Source: a virus. Taken from it: a stretch of 64,000 nt of DNA. Under the pieces are notes generated by a model that was not told the DNA's origin, made no database searches, and worked only from the letters and a program-made list of their open reading frames with translations. Positions 50,559-59,076 of this stretch are shown piece after piece; the stretch's first letter is position 1, and every line of letters starts with the position of its first letter. The translations under genes were made by a program, and so were the position numbers. Where the stretch lies: the IMG/VR virus record IMGVR_UViG_3300009011_000002, positions 162,774 through 226,773 of that record, one strand, 5' to 3'.

Positions 50559-51662
50559 TTAAGAAGTTAGCAGTTTATACCCCGTAAAAGCTACTCCCGC
50601 TAAAGTACCAACAGCTTTAGCGAAATCCCCCCAGGTGTTCTGGGACCCTTTACTCTTCAACATGTCGATGTTCGCTTTACTGACCGTCGCATTCAGACGG
50701 TGCTCGTACTTCGACATATCAGAGTGCAGCTGATGGTGGATCTTCAACTGAGCGATCTCGTTCTTACAGTCAGCCTTGACCTTGTCCATCTCAGTAACCA
50801 ACCGGGCATTATTGAACTCGGTTTGTTCCAGGGTACTGACGGTGGTTTCAAGGGTTTTCTTCAGGGCGTCAATATCTTTAATGAGATCTTTGTTCCTGCG
50901 TTCTACGCTCAGGTAACGCTCAGTGTTCCCGCCTTCATCACAGGCTGCCTTGGTCCCAAAAATCCCGATACCTTCTAAGAGCTTAGGTTTTTCGAGGTCT
51001 TCGAAGGTGTAGTATAGTACTTCCCGTGGTTCAATACCGCAAGAAATACCAACATACAATCCGGGTTTCCGGTTATCGTCATACAGAATAGGGACCTGGT
51101 GAGATTTCCCCAAGGCATTGGTATAGAGTGGTTTACTAATCCGCTTAGGATCGTTCACGTATACAACGTAAGACAATGTTCCGCTACAGGCCATCTCCTT
51201 ATTGATTTCTGCCAACTGTTCGTTGAACAAATGTTTTGGGGAATTCAACGCTGGGCTGTTGATGTTCATCTTACCCAGGTACAACGTGATTCCCAGCAAC
51301 TCACTGTGCAGGGCGTTGTTCTCTTCCACCAACGATTTACCCAAGTATATCTGAACCTGCAGACTGTTCGGCAGATCCTTGTAATACATTTGGTTCCCGT
51401 TGCGGAGGTTCTGCTGTTCTTTAGACAGCTCGCTCAGGATCTTCTTGTCCAACTTCGTCAAGGCGTCTCCCTCATTGATCATGAGGTTTTCCAAGTAGAC
51501 GTTTGCAATGGTTACGTACAAGTAACGGTCTTCTCGGAAGGTGGCTTCAGAGCTGGACTTAATAATGTACGCCAAACCACCTTTAACCTTGACGACTACT
51601 TCATCAGCGGAAGTATTAGTTACCTTATACTCCAGCTTGAAACTGTTCACATTGGCGCTCAT
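50559..51662 (-). CDS. Hypothetical protein, 367 aa, coiled-coil with hydrophobic tail
   Basis: GGAG lies eight bases before the ATG, and a promoter-like box is 60-80 bp upstream. Residues 1-260 are beta-rich (YKVTNTSADEVVVKVKGG). About 260-325 form a heptad-like coiled coil (KDIDALKKTLETTVSTLEQ), and the last about 25 residues are hydrophobic (FAKAVGTLAGVAFTGYKLL), a likely C-terminal membrane anchor or insertion helix. First gene of the operon downstream of the capsid terminator. Role unknown. Confidence 0.7.
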   Translation of the reverse strand: MSANVNSFKLEYKVTNTSADEVVVKVKGGLAYIIKSSSEATFREDRYLYVTIANVYLENLMINEGDALTKLDKKILSELSKEQQNLRNGNQMYYKDLPNSLQVQIYLGKSLVEENNALHSELLGITLYLGKMNINSPALNSPKHLFNEQLAEINKEMACSGTLSYVVYVNDPKRISKPLYTNALGKSHQVPILYDDNRKPGLYVGISCGIEPREVLYYTFEDLEKPKLLEGIGIFGTKAACDEGGNTERYLSVERRNKDLIKDIDALKKTLETTVSTLEQTEFNNARLVTEMDKVKADCKNEIAQLKIHHQLHSDMSKYEHRLNATVSKANIDMLKSKGSQNTWGDFAKAVGTLAGVAFTGYKLLTS

Positions 51663-51722
51663 TGTTAAGTCTCCAGCTTGCTAGTGCTTCCAAAGAAGCA
51701 ATAGTTAATCTTTAGTCCCCTT

Positions 51723-51745
51723 GATAATGTAGGTTTCAAAATTTG
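51723..51745 (-). promoter_or_regulatory. Promoter-like core TTTTGAAACCTACATTATC
   Basis: A variant of the recurring core (AAACCTATATTAC), lying between the capsid terminator and the ATG at 51662. The TTAAGTT box is not present at 19 bp. Confidence 0.42.
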
Positions 51746-51748
51746 TAA

Positions 51749-51797
51749 GGAGGCAAAAAAGAAAGCCTCCCACCCCACCGCCCGGAAGACCGGACGG
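51749..51797 (-). terminator. Double-hairpin terminator after the major capsid gene
   Basis: The first stem is CCGTCCGG-TCTT-CCGGGCGG (8 bp with a G-U pair) on the minus strand. A second stem, GGAGGC and GCCTCC, surrounds TTTCTTTTTT. It lies about 90 bp past the capsid stop. Confidence 0.7.
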
Positions 51798-51889
51798 CAG
51801 GGTAGAAGGTTCTCACATCAAGCCCGGTAAGGCTACCAGACACCATCAGTCTTCAGGGTCAAGGACCCCGTAGTAGGTGCCGGGTAGCA

Positions 51890-54085
51890 TTATGGGTTTG
51901 GGACAGGGGTGGTCCCCTTGGTCGCGTCGATCAGTTCGGCCATACGGCCGTCCAGACCATCAACAGCAACGCGCTGTTTAGCCAGCTGAGTAAGCAGGCC
52001 TTTGTCACCCAGGAACTCGTGGGCATCTTCGATCGTCAGCGAGCCGATGATCGGGCACAGCGGCCAGTGCTTGTAGGTCGGCAGGGTCATCACGACACCG
52101 AAGTCCTGCTGATCACGAGTCACGTTACCCTGTACGACGATGTTCTCTTTCGAGATGTTCACGCCGATGCCGCCCAGCGGGTTGATGAACTCGCTGGTCG
52201 AGGTGTTCTTCGGCACGATCAGCAGTTGGCCGATCTGGCTGTCGAAGTTGGTTTCCTGCACGTCCAGGGTCTGGTTTGGACCGATGGAACGAGCGTCGCC
52301 CGAACGCATGATGAAGCGCGTCAGGTTCTGGTGGATGACCACGGTCCACTCCGGTGCAGCAGCACCGCCGTATTCCGAGATGGCCGCCAGGCCGGACTTG
52401 GTGTTCAGGGCCGCGGTGATGTCGCTGATCTCGTTCAGGAGAGAAGCGGTCACGTTGTCGAACACACCCTGCGAATCGACGCTGGAAACGACGTCACGCA
52501 GTTTCATGGTGCGGTTGACAGCCGAAGCAGTCACGTAGTGCTGGCCAGCCAGAACGTTGGAGCCCTGGTTGTTGCCGACTACTGGAGCGCCGTCGATGGA
52601 GGTGATGTAGCGCAGGTGTTCCTGAGCGACTTCGAACGCCTTCTTCGAGCACTGGTTGTTGATCACAACCGACATCTGCTGGATGGCGAAGTCCAGGGCC
52701 GACTGGTTGTTGTCGTCAGCACTGATCGGGTACTTGACCGAGATCGGGCTGTTGCGACGAACCGACAGACGCTTGAAGGCGTCGAACACTTCGATGCGGT
52801 AGCCGAAGTTGCCGCGCGAGGTGTTGCTCACGTTGAAGGTGAACTTGGCGGCGGCAACGGTGCCGTCGGTGAAGCTGCGGATCAGGGCTTTCTGCTCGTC
52901 GGTAGCACGACCAACAGTGATGTCGTTGCCGGTAGCGATTTCGCGCAGGGCAGCGATTTCAGCGGTACCGCCCAGCAGGCGCAGTTCGTTGCCCTGGCGC
53001 TGGTAGTTGCCGTTGAAGGAAACGTTCAGCAGAGGCTCGAAACCAGCATCCTTGAAGGCCTTGAAGACGGTCTCGCCGACTTCTTTGCCGTCTTTGTCCA
53101 GCACCGAGAAGCCGGTGTGCAGACGCAGGTACAGGCTCAGGCCACGGTCATCGCTCGACTGAGCGGTGGTGGTTGGGCCGAAGGTGTTGTTCGACATCGC
53201 CTTGGTGTTGATGAAGAACGAGGTCGCGGTGCCGCCGAGCTTGCCGGTGATACCGATCGACGCCAGCGAGATCGAGTTGGATTCGATTTCGTCGGTGTTG
53301 GTCCAGGAGCGCTGGCCAGGAGCCTGGGTCAGAGCCAGCAGGTTCGGGATGGTCACCGGCACTTTCAGGTACTGGGTGCGGTGAGCGTCACGGCCGTAGG
53401 CGTCAGCATCTGGGTAGTTGACTTCGGTCGGAGCCACCAGGGATTCCGGAGCGAAGAGCAGACGGTTTTCGTGGCTGGCGGTTTCCGGGTAAACCGGATA
53501 CAGGGCCAGGACTTCGTCTTTGAACATGTCGCCGGACTTCAGCAGGCCGAAGATCGGGCGCAGTTCCGAGGCCGACTGCCAGGCGCTGTTGCCGTAGGCG
53601 TAGTGGCCCAGACCGGCAGCACGAACTTTCAGGCTGGCGCCTTCGTCTTCGTACTTGACGGTGATGGTGGAGAACAGAGCCTCGGCTGCCTTGGTCTGCA
53701 GGTGCGACTGGGCGTTGAGGGTCAGGTTGGCCGCTTTGATGTCCTGCTCTTTACCAGGCTCGTTCTGCAGCGAGAAGCCTTCGTAACCAGCTACCTCGGC
53801 GAGGGTCTTGCCGACGTCGCGGAAGTATTCCAGCTCGGCCGACGGAGTCACCTGACGGGTCAGGGCGCCGTGGAAGGCGTCGAATTGCTTGTGGGTGATG
53901 CCCTGAACGATCTTCTGCAGCTCCAGGCTTTCCTGGCCGGCAACGTTACCCAGGCCACTGGAGAATGCAGAGAAAGACTCCGCGCCCTGGACAGCGGCGA
54001 AGGAGGACGCTTGAATTGCGGTTTTGATCGCGTGGAAGGAGTTGCCGCCTTCCTTCAACGACGCTTCGAGGTTCTTGAAGGCCAT
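51890..54085 (-). CDS. Probable major capsid protein, 731 aa
   Basis: Size and composition match the large capsid proteins of phiKZ-type jumbo phages (about 750 aa, from memory). The first about 150 residues are a helical arm that may be removed on maturation. An HK97-like alpha/beta body follows, with N/S/G-rich loops. The gene stands out by its high GC and very uniform, preferred codons (CTG, GGC, AAC), the usual mark of the most abundant virion protein. It has its own leader with two palindromes and a double-hairpin terminator. No alignment was possible; a sheath subunit is the main alternative. Confidence 0.68.
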   Translation of the reverse strand: MAFKNLEASLKEGGNSFHAIKTAIQASSFAAVQGAESFSAFSSGLGNVAGQESLELQKIVQGITHKQFDAFHGALTRQVTPSAELEYFRDVGKTLAEVAGYEGFSLQNEPGKEQDIKAANLTLNAQSHLQTKAAEALFSTITVKYEDEGASLKVRAAGLGHYAYGNSAWQSASELRPIFGLLKSGDMFKDEVLALYPVYPETASHENRLLFAPESLVAPTEVNYPDADAYGRDAHRTQYLKVPVTIPNLLALTQAPGQRSWTNTDEIESNSISLASIGITGKLGGTATSFFINTKAMSNNTFGPTTTAQSSDDRGLSLYLRLHTGFSVLDKDGKEVGETVFKAFKDAGFEPLLNVSFNGNYQRQGNELRLLGGTAEIAALREIATGNDITVGRATDEQKALIRSFTDGTVAAAKFTFNVSNTSRGNFGYRIEVFDAFKRLSVRRNSPISVKYPISADDNNQSALDFAIQQMSVVINNQCSKKAFEVAQEHLRYITSIDGAPVVGNNQGSNVLAGQHYVTASAVNRTMKLRDVVSSVDSQGVFDNVTASLLNEISDITAALNTKSGLAAISEYGGAAAPEWTVVIHQNLTRFIMRSGDARSIGPNQTLDVQETNFDSQIGQLLIVPKNTSTSEFINPLGGIGVNISKENIVVQGNVTRDQQDFGVVMTLPTYKHWPLCPIIGSLTIEDAHEFLGDKGLLTQLAKQRVAVDGLDGRMAELIDATKGTTPVPNP

Positions 54086-54131
54086 GGATTCGAATCCTAT
54101 TCATGACTGGGATGTGAACAAATATATTTGT
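54086..54131 (-). promoter_or_regulatory. Leader of the major capsid gene with two perfect palindromes
   Basis: GGATTCGAATCC (54086-54097, 12 bp) abuts the ATG and contains the AGGA ribosome site. ACAAATATATTTGT (54118-54131, 14 bp) carries a TATATT box in the position of a promoter core. Both equal their reverse complements. They may be operator or translational control sites. Confidence 0.5.
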
Positions 54132-54165
54132 CTGTGTACTGCTACACATAAAATACAGTGAAGTA

Positions 54166-54714
54166 CTACGGGTTCTCGATACTGACCAGCTTGTAAACCT
54201 CAGCCATGGTGAATTGGCCGAGACTCGGTTTTACTACTTTTCCGAAGTGAGTCTCGAAATAACCCACCTTGGCTTGGAGCGTTTCCAGCAGTGCGCCGGA
54301 GAACGTTGTGGCCTCCAAACGGTCGAAACCACTGACGTGTACATCGTCCGAATCGTTGAACAACACGATCAACACGTTTGCACCCGCCGCCAAAGAATTA
54401 AAACTGTTACATTCTTTGTACTTGTCGGATAAGGTTTTACCGTCAAGCCCATTGAATGAAGCTTCCACCCGACCGCCGTTGTAACCGTCCCCGAAGACAT
54501 GCTTCGGGTCTACGAGCGGAACACCCATCTGCTGAGCCACTACATACTGAAACTTCAGGATGTTCGCGATCTCATCGAAAGTGAGTTGCTGATGATATGA
54601 TGAAAGTTTGAACGCGTCCTTCAATGGGATCGATTGCTTGACCAGAAGACGGTGCATCTCACTGGTCAAGAAGAACACCGAAACAGGCGTCCCGTGGGGG
54701 GTCTTAAGAATCAT
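54166..54714 (-). CDS. Hypothetical protein, 182 aa
   Basis: It shares a palindromic Shine-Dalgarno site with the divergent helicase gene. The protein is alpha/beta, with a helical first half (MHRLLVKQSIPLKDAFKLSS), then GANVLIVLFNDSDDVHVSG strands and a helical end. No motif or membrane segment. It lies directly upstream of the capsid gene and may be cotranscribed with it, so a head assembly role is possible but unproven. Confidence 0.68.
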   Translation of the reverse strand: MILKTPHGTPVSVFFLTSEMHRLLVKQSIPLKDAFKLSSYHQQLTFDEIANILKFQYVVAQQMGVPLVDPKHVFGDGYNGGRVEASFNGLDGKTLSDKYKECNSFNSLAAGANVLIVLFNDSDDVHVSGFDRLEATTFSGALLETLQAKVGYFETHFGKVVKPSLGQFTMAEVYKLVSIENP

Positions 54715-54720
54715 GCTCAG

Positions 54721-54730
54721 CTCCTAGGAG
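54721..54730. promoter_or_regulatory. Palindromic CTCCTAGGAG serving as ribosome site in both directions
   Basis: The 10-bp palindrome gives AGGAG seven bases before the plus-strand ATG (54738) and AGGAG six bases before the minus-strand ATG (54714). One site thus supplies both divergent genes. Only 23 bp separate the start codons, so the promoters must lie inside the opposite genes. Confidence 0.75.
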
Positions 54731-54737
54731 TCATCGA

Positions 54738-56270
54738 ATGAACGATTTGCTGGTACTGGTTAAACTTTTGTGCGCGATGTATCAAGCCAAGAAGCTGAAA
54801 GATCAAAACCTGATCGCAGAGCTGACGGACACATTGCGAGAGTTGCCGGTTCCTCCTACTGATATTTACTCTCAGGATAAGGAAACCCGTGACAACATCA
54901 AGGCGACGATCCAGTGGCTGGTTAAACAGCCAGAAGATGAAGAGATCATAAAATCAGTATTGATGCAGCGGGTTCGTATGTTCTGCAAGAACGACGACAC
55001 CCTGAAAGAAGTAGTAGAAGCCGGTCTGGAAGATTACCCGACCGAAGAGATGACCCGTAAGGTTGTCTACAAGCACATCACCGAGATCCGTTTGAACTCG
55101 GAAGGTGAAGAGTTCGCTAAGCGCTTTAAGAAGGTCTTGAAGGATTTCACCTACAAAGACCTCGGCGACATGGAACTGGCTGACTGGTCTCACCTCGCTG
55201 ACCTGATCAACGAACGGATGGCAGTTCAGTTTGATGAACGTCAATCTGAGATCGTCCACTCGGTCAACAGCGAAGACCCTGAATCGTTCCATGCCATCAT
55301 TGAAATGGCCAAGAAGGAAAACAGTAAGGAAGGTATCCTTCGTTTGGGTATGCAAGGGGTTAACGAAGCCCTTGAACCTGACGGGGGTCTACGCCGTGGT
55401 AAGTTCTATCTGTTCAACGCACTGACCAACCGTGGTAAGTCGTTGACCATGGCGCACGTTATTGCTTCGGTTGGTTTGTACAACAAGCCTCTGCTGCGTA
55501 ACAAGGCCAAGATCCCGACGATCCTCCAGGAGTCTGCAGAAGACACCATGGACCTGATCATCATGCGGATGTACAAGTTGGCAATCACCGTCAAGAACGA
55601 CGAGCTTGCTGACTTCCAGAACACCGAAAAAGAAGATATCGTTCAAACCATCGTCGACTGCTTCAAAGAGAACGGATGGTTCCTCATCATCAACCAGATC
55701 GAATCCAGTAAGGACACTGCCAACGCAATGTTCGACCGTGTTCGTAAACTGGAGATGAAGGGTCACGAGATCATCTTCTACGGTTACGACTACTGCGGCC
55801 TGCAAAACATCGACAAGATTCCGGGTGAAACCAAATCCGATAAGCTGCAGCTGCACTTCCGCAAGATCCGTGCGTTCATCATTGCTCGCGGTATCTGCTT
55901 CGCTACACCTCATCAGCTGTCTCCAGAAGCCAAGCGTAAGCTCCAGGAGTCGGATGAAGAGTCTGAGGTTTACTTCGCCCGGGAAGTTGCGGGTAAATCT
56001 CTTACCGAAACCTCTACCAAGATCACGAACGAAGTAGACGTAGAAATCACCTTCCACGTTGCCAAGACTTCGTTCAAGAACTATTGGACCTACTGCGTTG
56101 GTAAACAGCGTGGTGAAGGTTGTGCTCCAGAGAAGCGTTTCGGTATTTACGACATTGATCCTGACAAGGGTCTTAAGCACGACGTGTTAGGTAAACCGCA
56201 ATTCAGACGTTCACTTGCATTCCGCTTGGATGCCGATGGCAATCAAATCAAGGACTTCGACGCGTTCTGA
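54738..56270 (+). CDS. DnaB-like replicative DNA helicase
   Basis: 510-aa RecA-fold helicase. The N-terminal about 190 residues are helical. The P-loop at about 226-236 is FNALTNRGKSL (K234), which lacks the first glycine, as in many DnaB-family proteins. Walker B-like IIFYGYDYCGL and the motif ATPHQLSPEAK with its sensor glutamine follow, then a VAGKSL segment. It should unwind DNA at the phage replication fork as a hexamer, like T4 gp41 or DnaB. It stands alone on the plus strand between a shared Shine-Dalgarno and a 16-bp terminator, separate from the ligase block. Symbol left blank since orthology is not proven. Confidence 0.85.
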   Translation: MNDLLVLVKLLCAMYQAKKLKDQNLIAELTDTLRELPVPPTDIYSQDKETRDNIKATIQWLVKQPEDEEIIKSVLMQRVRMFCKNDDTLKEVVEAGLEDYPTEEMTRKVVYKHITEIRLNSEGEEFAKRFKKVLKDFTYKDLGDMELADWSHLADLINERMAVQFDERQSEIVHSVNSEDPESFHAIIEMAKKENSKEGILRLGMQGVNEALEPDGGLRRGKFYLFNALTNRGKSLTMAHVIASVGLYNKPLLRNKAKIPTILQESAEDTMDLIIMRMYKLAITVKNDELADFQNTEKEDIVQTIVDCFKENGWFLIINQIESSKDTANAMFDRVRKLEMKGHEIIFYGYDYCGLQNIDKIPGETKSDKLQLHFRKIRAFIIARGICFATPHQLSPEAKRKLQESDEESEVYFAREVAGKSLTETSTKITNEVDVEITFHVAKTSFKNYWTYCVGKQRGEGCAPEKRFGIYDIDPDKGLKHDVLGKPQFRRSLAFRLDADGNQIKDFDAF

Positions 56271-56277
56271 TGTACCA

Positions 56278-56315
56278 CTATACTCCCTCTGGCTTGCGGG
56301 CCAGAGGGAGTATAG
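56278..56315. terminator. Bidirectional terminator after the helicase gene
   Basis: CTATACTCCCTCTGGC pairs perfectly with GCCAGAGGGAGTATAG (16 bp, 6-nt loop). On the plus strand GTTTATAG follows. It lies between the convergent stops at 56270 and 56331. Confidence 0.85.
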
Positions 56316-56330
56316 GTTTATAGCCGCTAC

Positions 56331-56867
56331 TTAGCCCATGTGGTCACGGGACTGTGCGGGGGATTTAAAGCTATCTGGCATACGGGCCGCCGAGCTTTCA
56401 CAGAGAGACTCTACCCGACCTTCTTTTTTACCCTCAGCAAAGGCATACTCAATCATTTCCTTGACCTTGCTGCTGTCCAGCCCCAGGTGAGCTTTACCCA
56501 TCTTTTCAAGAAGCTCCTGGGGGATATCTTCTTGATGGCCGATGCGGAACTTGCCATCGATCCATTCCTCGACCGACTTCAGCGCAATGGCAAAACGCAG
56601 GAACCGGATTTGACTACCCGCCGTATCGAGGTCGGTGGGTTGCTCGAACAACGCCGCTGAGTTCCAGTTAGCCAAACGGAGCGCGTCGTGGTAGAGCCCC
56701 GAGAAAGGCAGCGATGGCAACTCTTTGTAGCCTGGGTGTGCTTTGATTTCTGCCTCGATTTTCAAAACAGTTTCCAGTGTGTCTTGTGCTACCTTTTCTT
56801 TTTGGGCTTGCAGCTCTTCTGCAAAACCATTTACTGCTTTTTTCATAGCTTGTTCTTTATAGTTCAT
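56331..56867 (-). CDS. Hypothetical protein, 178 aa
   Basis: The ATG at 56867 (MNYKEQAMKK) has AGGA eight bases upstream; the frame opens eight codons earlier. The protein is highly charged and helical, with E/K/Q-rich segments (EELQAQKEKVAQDTLETVLK) and no hydrophobic core typical of membranes. Last gene of the minus-strand run, ending at the helicase terminator. Function unknown; a scaffold-like or nucleic-acid-associated protein would be a guess. Confidence 0.68.
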   Translation of the reverse strand: MNYKEQAMKKAVNGFAEELQAQKEKVAQDTLETVLKIEAEIKAHPGYKELPSLPFSGLYHDALRLANWNSAALFEQPTDLDTAGSQIRFLRFAIALKSVEEWIDGKFRIGHQEDIPQELLEKMGKAHLGLDSSKVKEMIEYAFAEGKKEGRVESLCESSAARMPDSFKSPAQSRDHMG

Positions 56868-56891
56868 CGTCCCTTTCCTTTGGTAGAGCAA

Positions 56892-56918
56892 GAGCGTTAG
56901 TAGATGTCGCTAACGCTC
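56892..56918 (-). terminator. Hairpin before the 178-aa gene
   Basis: GAGCGTTAG pairs with CTAACGCTC (9 bp, 9-nt loop); TTGCTCTACC follows on the minus strand. In the same gap the minus strand has a CGATATTAAC sequence that weakly resembles the promoter core. Confidence 0.55.
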
Positions 56919-57007
56919 CGCTAGTTAATATCGTGAAACTCTCCCTACTCCCCCACCCGGTTTCCCAGACGGTTTAATTACATACCAATAGCAACCCCAT
57001 TAGACAA

Positions 57008-58345
57008 TCACTGGACTGCCTTCTCTTCGTTGTTGATGAAGAAGGAGATCTTGGAATGCTCACGGAACACAGGAGACTGGCTTTGGGTATCCATACGCAA
57101 TTCAGTGTACAGATTGGTGATACTACCCTCCTTGAACGTGAGGGTTTCGCTACCACTCATGTAGAAGTAACGGCACGGGGTGTCAGGTTCAATCCAATCA
57201 GCAAAGGAGTTGTGCCATTCGACTTCCATCTCTTGGCCGTCATTGTAAGCGTTCTTGCTCAGCAGTTTACACATGTTAGACGACGCCTTACCGCTAAACG
57301 GCACCATCTCTTCACCGCTGGTACGCTTGCTGGTCTGGAACTCCGACAGGGAATCACCCCGGGTGGTCATGTTCTGACCCTTATTGTAGTAACGCCCCGT
57401 TTCACCCATGATCGCTTCAGGGCTGGTCACACGGTAACCCATCCCTTGGTTCTGACGTTCAATGTCCCGGTTGTCTGCCATGTCACCATCACCGGTGGAC
57501 AAGATGGTCATCTTGTTGCCTTCGATGAAGTAACTGTTCTCGATCGTGGGGAAGACGTTCTTAGGTAGGCGGTAGATGTCAACCGTCTTACGGGCTGTCT
57601 CGTAGCGTCCTACCTTGTACAACGGGTAGATGTACCACATCCCTTTCCGGTAATACTGCCCCATCCCCTTACTGTAAAAGCCGAACTCTTCGTGTTGCTG
57701 GAACCACTTAGCCAGAATCACCAGAGGAACAGCCGCAGGGATGGAAATACGACCAAAGGTTCGGTCGTTATCGAAAGGGGTTTCGATGTTTACACCCCGG
57801 AACTTATCCGGCCCTGTCAGGTTCAACAGGTTACCGTACTCGGTCAGGATACCGTGGATAACCTTATCGAGTTTAGCCATGAGGAAGTTGTCAGTAACCA
57901 GTTCGTTCTTCAACAAGGCAAAGCCTGGCTCCAGTAACTGGAACGAGACTGTCACCATGTTGAGGTCGTCCTTGGCTACCAAATCCGCCAGTGCCGTGTC
58001 GTTACCTTGCATCTCAGGGTTGGTGTCCCCGAGTGGTGTCGCACGGTAACGCTTCATGGTCTGCGTGTACCCCACACGGTTAACTACCTCGATGTAGAGG
58101 TTGTCCTTGTAGGGAAGGATCTGCTTCATGTACACACCCGGTTGGATCTGCGCACGTATCTCGCAGTCATCCGATGCGCCACCAGCAAAGTTTGCATTCC
58201 GACCAAACCCGTTAGGGATCAGCAAGGGGATCTGGTCCACCGGGGTAATCACCGTCGCTTCCATTTTGATAAAGCGACGACTCCCTGAATCGTTCACGGC
58301 ATTTGCGTGATCGATCAAGTTCTGTAACGGACGCGGGTAGTTCAT
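57008..58345 (-). CDS. Probable virion structural protein, 445 aa
   Basis: It starts at an ATG sharing one base with the preceding stop (TGATG). Soluble, mixed alpha/beta, with Y- and N-rich surface-type sequence and no enzymatic motif. It belongs to a tightly packed run of four genes (57008-61877) of similar composition. The run probably encodes tail or baseplate parts, which is a context inference. Confidence 0.7.
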   Translation of the reverse strand: MNYPRPLQNLIDHANAVNDSGSRRFIKMEATVITPVDQIPLLIPNGFGRNANFAGGASDDCEIRAQIQPGVYMKQILPYKDNLYIEVVNRVGYTQTMKRYRATPLGDTNPEMQGNDTALADLVAKDDLNMVTVSFQLLEPGFALLKNELVTDNFLMAKLDKVIHGILTEYGNLLNLTGPDKFRGVNIETPFDNDRTFGRISIPAAVPLVILAKWFQQHEEFGFYSKGMGQYYRKGMWYIYPLYKVGRYETARKTVDIYRLPKNVFPTIENSYFIEGNKMTILSTGDGDMADNRDIERQNQGMGYRVTSPEAIMGETGRYYNKGQNMTTRGDSLSEFQTSKRTSGEEMVPFSGKASSNMCKLLSKNAYNDGQEMEVEWHNSFADWIEPDTPCRYFYMSGSETLTFKEGSITNLYTELRMDTQSQSPVFREHSKISFFINNEEKAVQ

Positions 58346-59076
58346 CAGTTGCCTCCGTCAAAGATCCAGTCAGGGTTACCCAAAAGCAGGCTATCCTTCA
58401 TCGGGCTGATGGTAGCAGGGGCTTGGTTGAACCACCCCGGCGCTTGGTTCTGTTGGTAAGTAGCGCTTGGCAGGAACTCAGGTGCCGAGTTCAAGTCGTC
58501 CAAGTGACTGATAAAGGAATAGTCGTCTTCGCCCTTACCAGTACCCATCCGGTGCATCATGAACAGAGCACCCATACCCATGAGGCCCTGCGCGTTGTGC
58601 ATCGCGTCATCACGGTACTTCTCGCGCACTTCCTGATTGACCCGGAATGGCTTAATGAGCTTGTACTTGGGGTACAACAGGTACGCCACGCTTTCCAGCT
58701 TCTTCAGCTCCTCCATGGGAGGATAGCGCCAGCAGTTGGTACGGATGATCTCACACCACAGTGCAAGGTACTCCTGGATGGACTCGTACATCTCCACCAC
58801 GTTCTTGTTGGCGTTCTTGAAGCCCAACTTATCAGGGCTGTCGATGTGCTCCAAGATATCCATGATGCGAGGGACCTTCAACTCCCGTAGTTGGGGCTCG
58901 GAGAAGAAGTTATGGTCGTTGGCAAAGCCTTCGTTGACTTGTTCGTAGCGCCCACGCAACTGTTCGGTGGTCATCAACGTTTCCGGAGCAATCCAGACCG
59001 GGTAGGCCTGGAAGCTCAGGAGGTTGTACAACTCGATCAATCGCGCCCGGACTACGCAGTATCGGGCGTCAAGCAT
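58345..59076 (-). CDS. Hypothetical protein, 243 aa, probable virion part
   Basis: It starts at an ATG directly after the TAA of the upstream gene (TAAATG). Mainly helical first 160 residues (RARLIELYNLLSFQAYPVW, MYESIQEYLALWCEIIRTN). A short hydrophobic GLMGMGALFMMHRMG patch follows, then a polar tail rich in N, P and Q. It is coupled by overlap to genes on both sides, so constant stoichiometry is likely. Function unknown. Confidence 0.7.
   Translation of the reverse strand: MLDARYCVVRARLIELYNLLSFQAYPVWIAPETLMTTEQLRGRYEQVNEGFANDHNFFSEPQLRELKVPRIMDILEHIDSPDKLGFKNANKNVVEMYESIQEYLALWCEIIRTNCWRYPPMEELKKLESVAYLLYPKYKLIKPFRVNQEVREKYRDDAMHNAQGLMGMGALFMMHRMGTGKGEDDYSFISHLDDLNSAPEFLPSATYQQNQAPGWFNQAPATISPMKDSLLLGNPDWIFDGGN

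Noticed and set aside
3884-51745. Assigning all AAACCTATATTAC-like cores to the same strict promoter class
   Set aside because: The copies at 3884, 17052 and 51723 lack TTAAGTT at 19 bp, so they are kept apart from the three exact-geometry sites.
52019-54106. Long plus-strand open frame (about 695 codons) opposite the capsid gene
   Set aside because: It is fully antisense to a gene with strong codon bias, has no ribosome site or terminator of its own, and its product is low-complexity R/V/D/G. It is a by-product of the capsid gene's codon choice.
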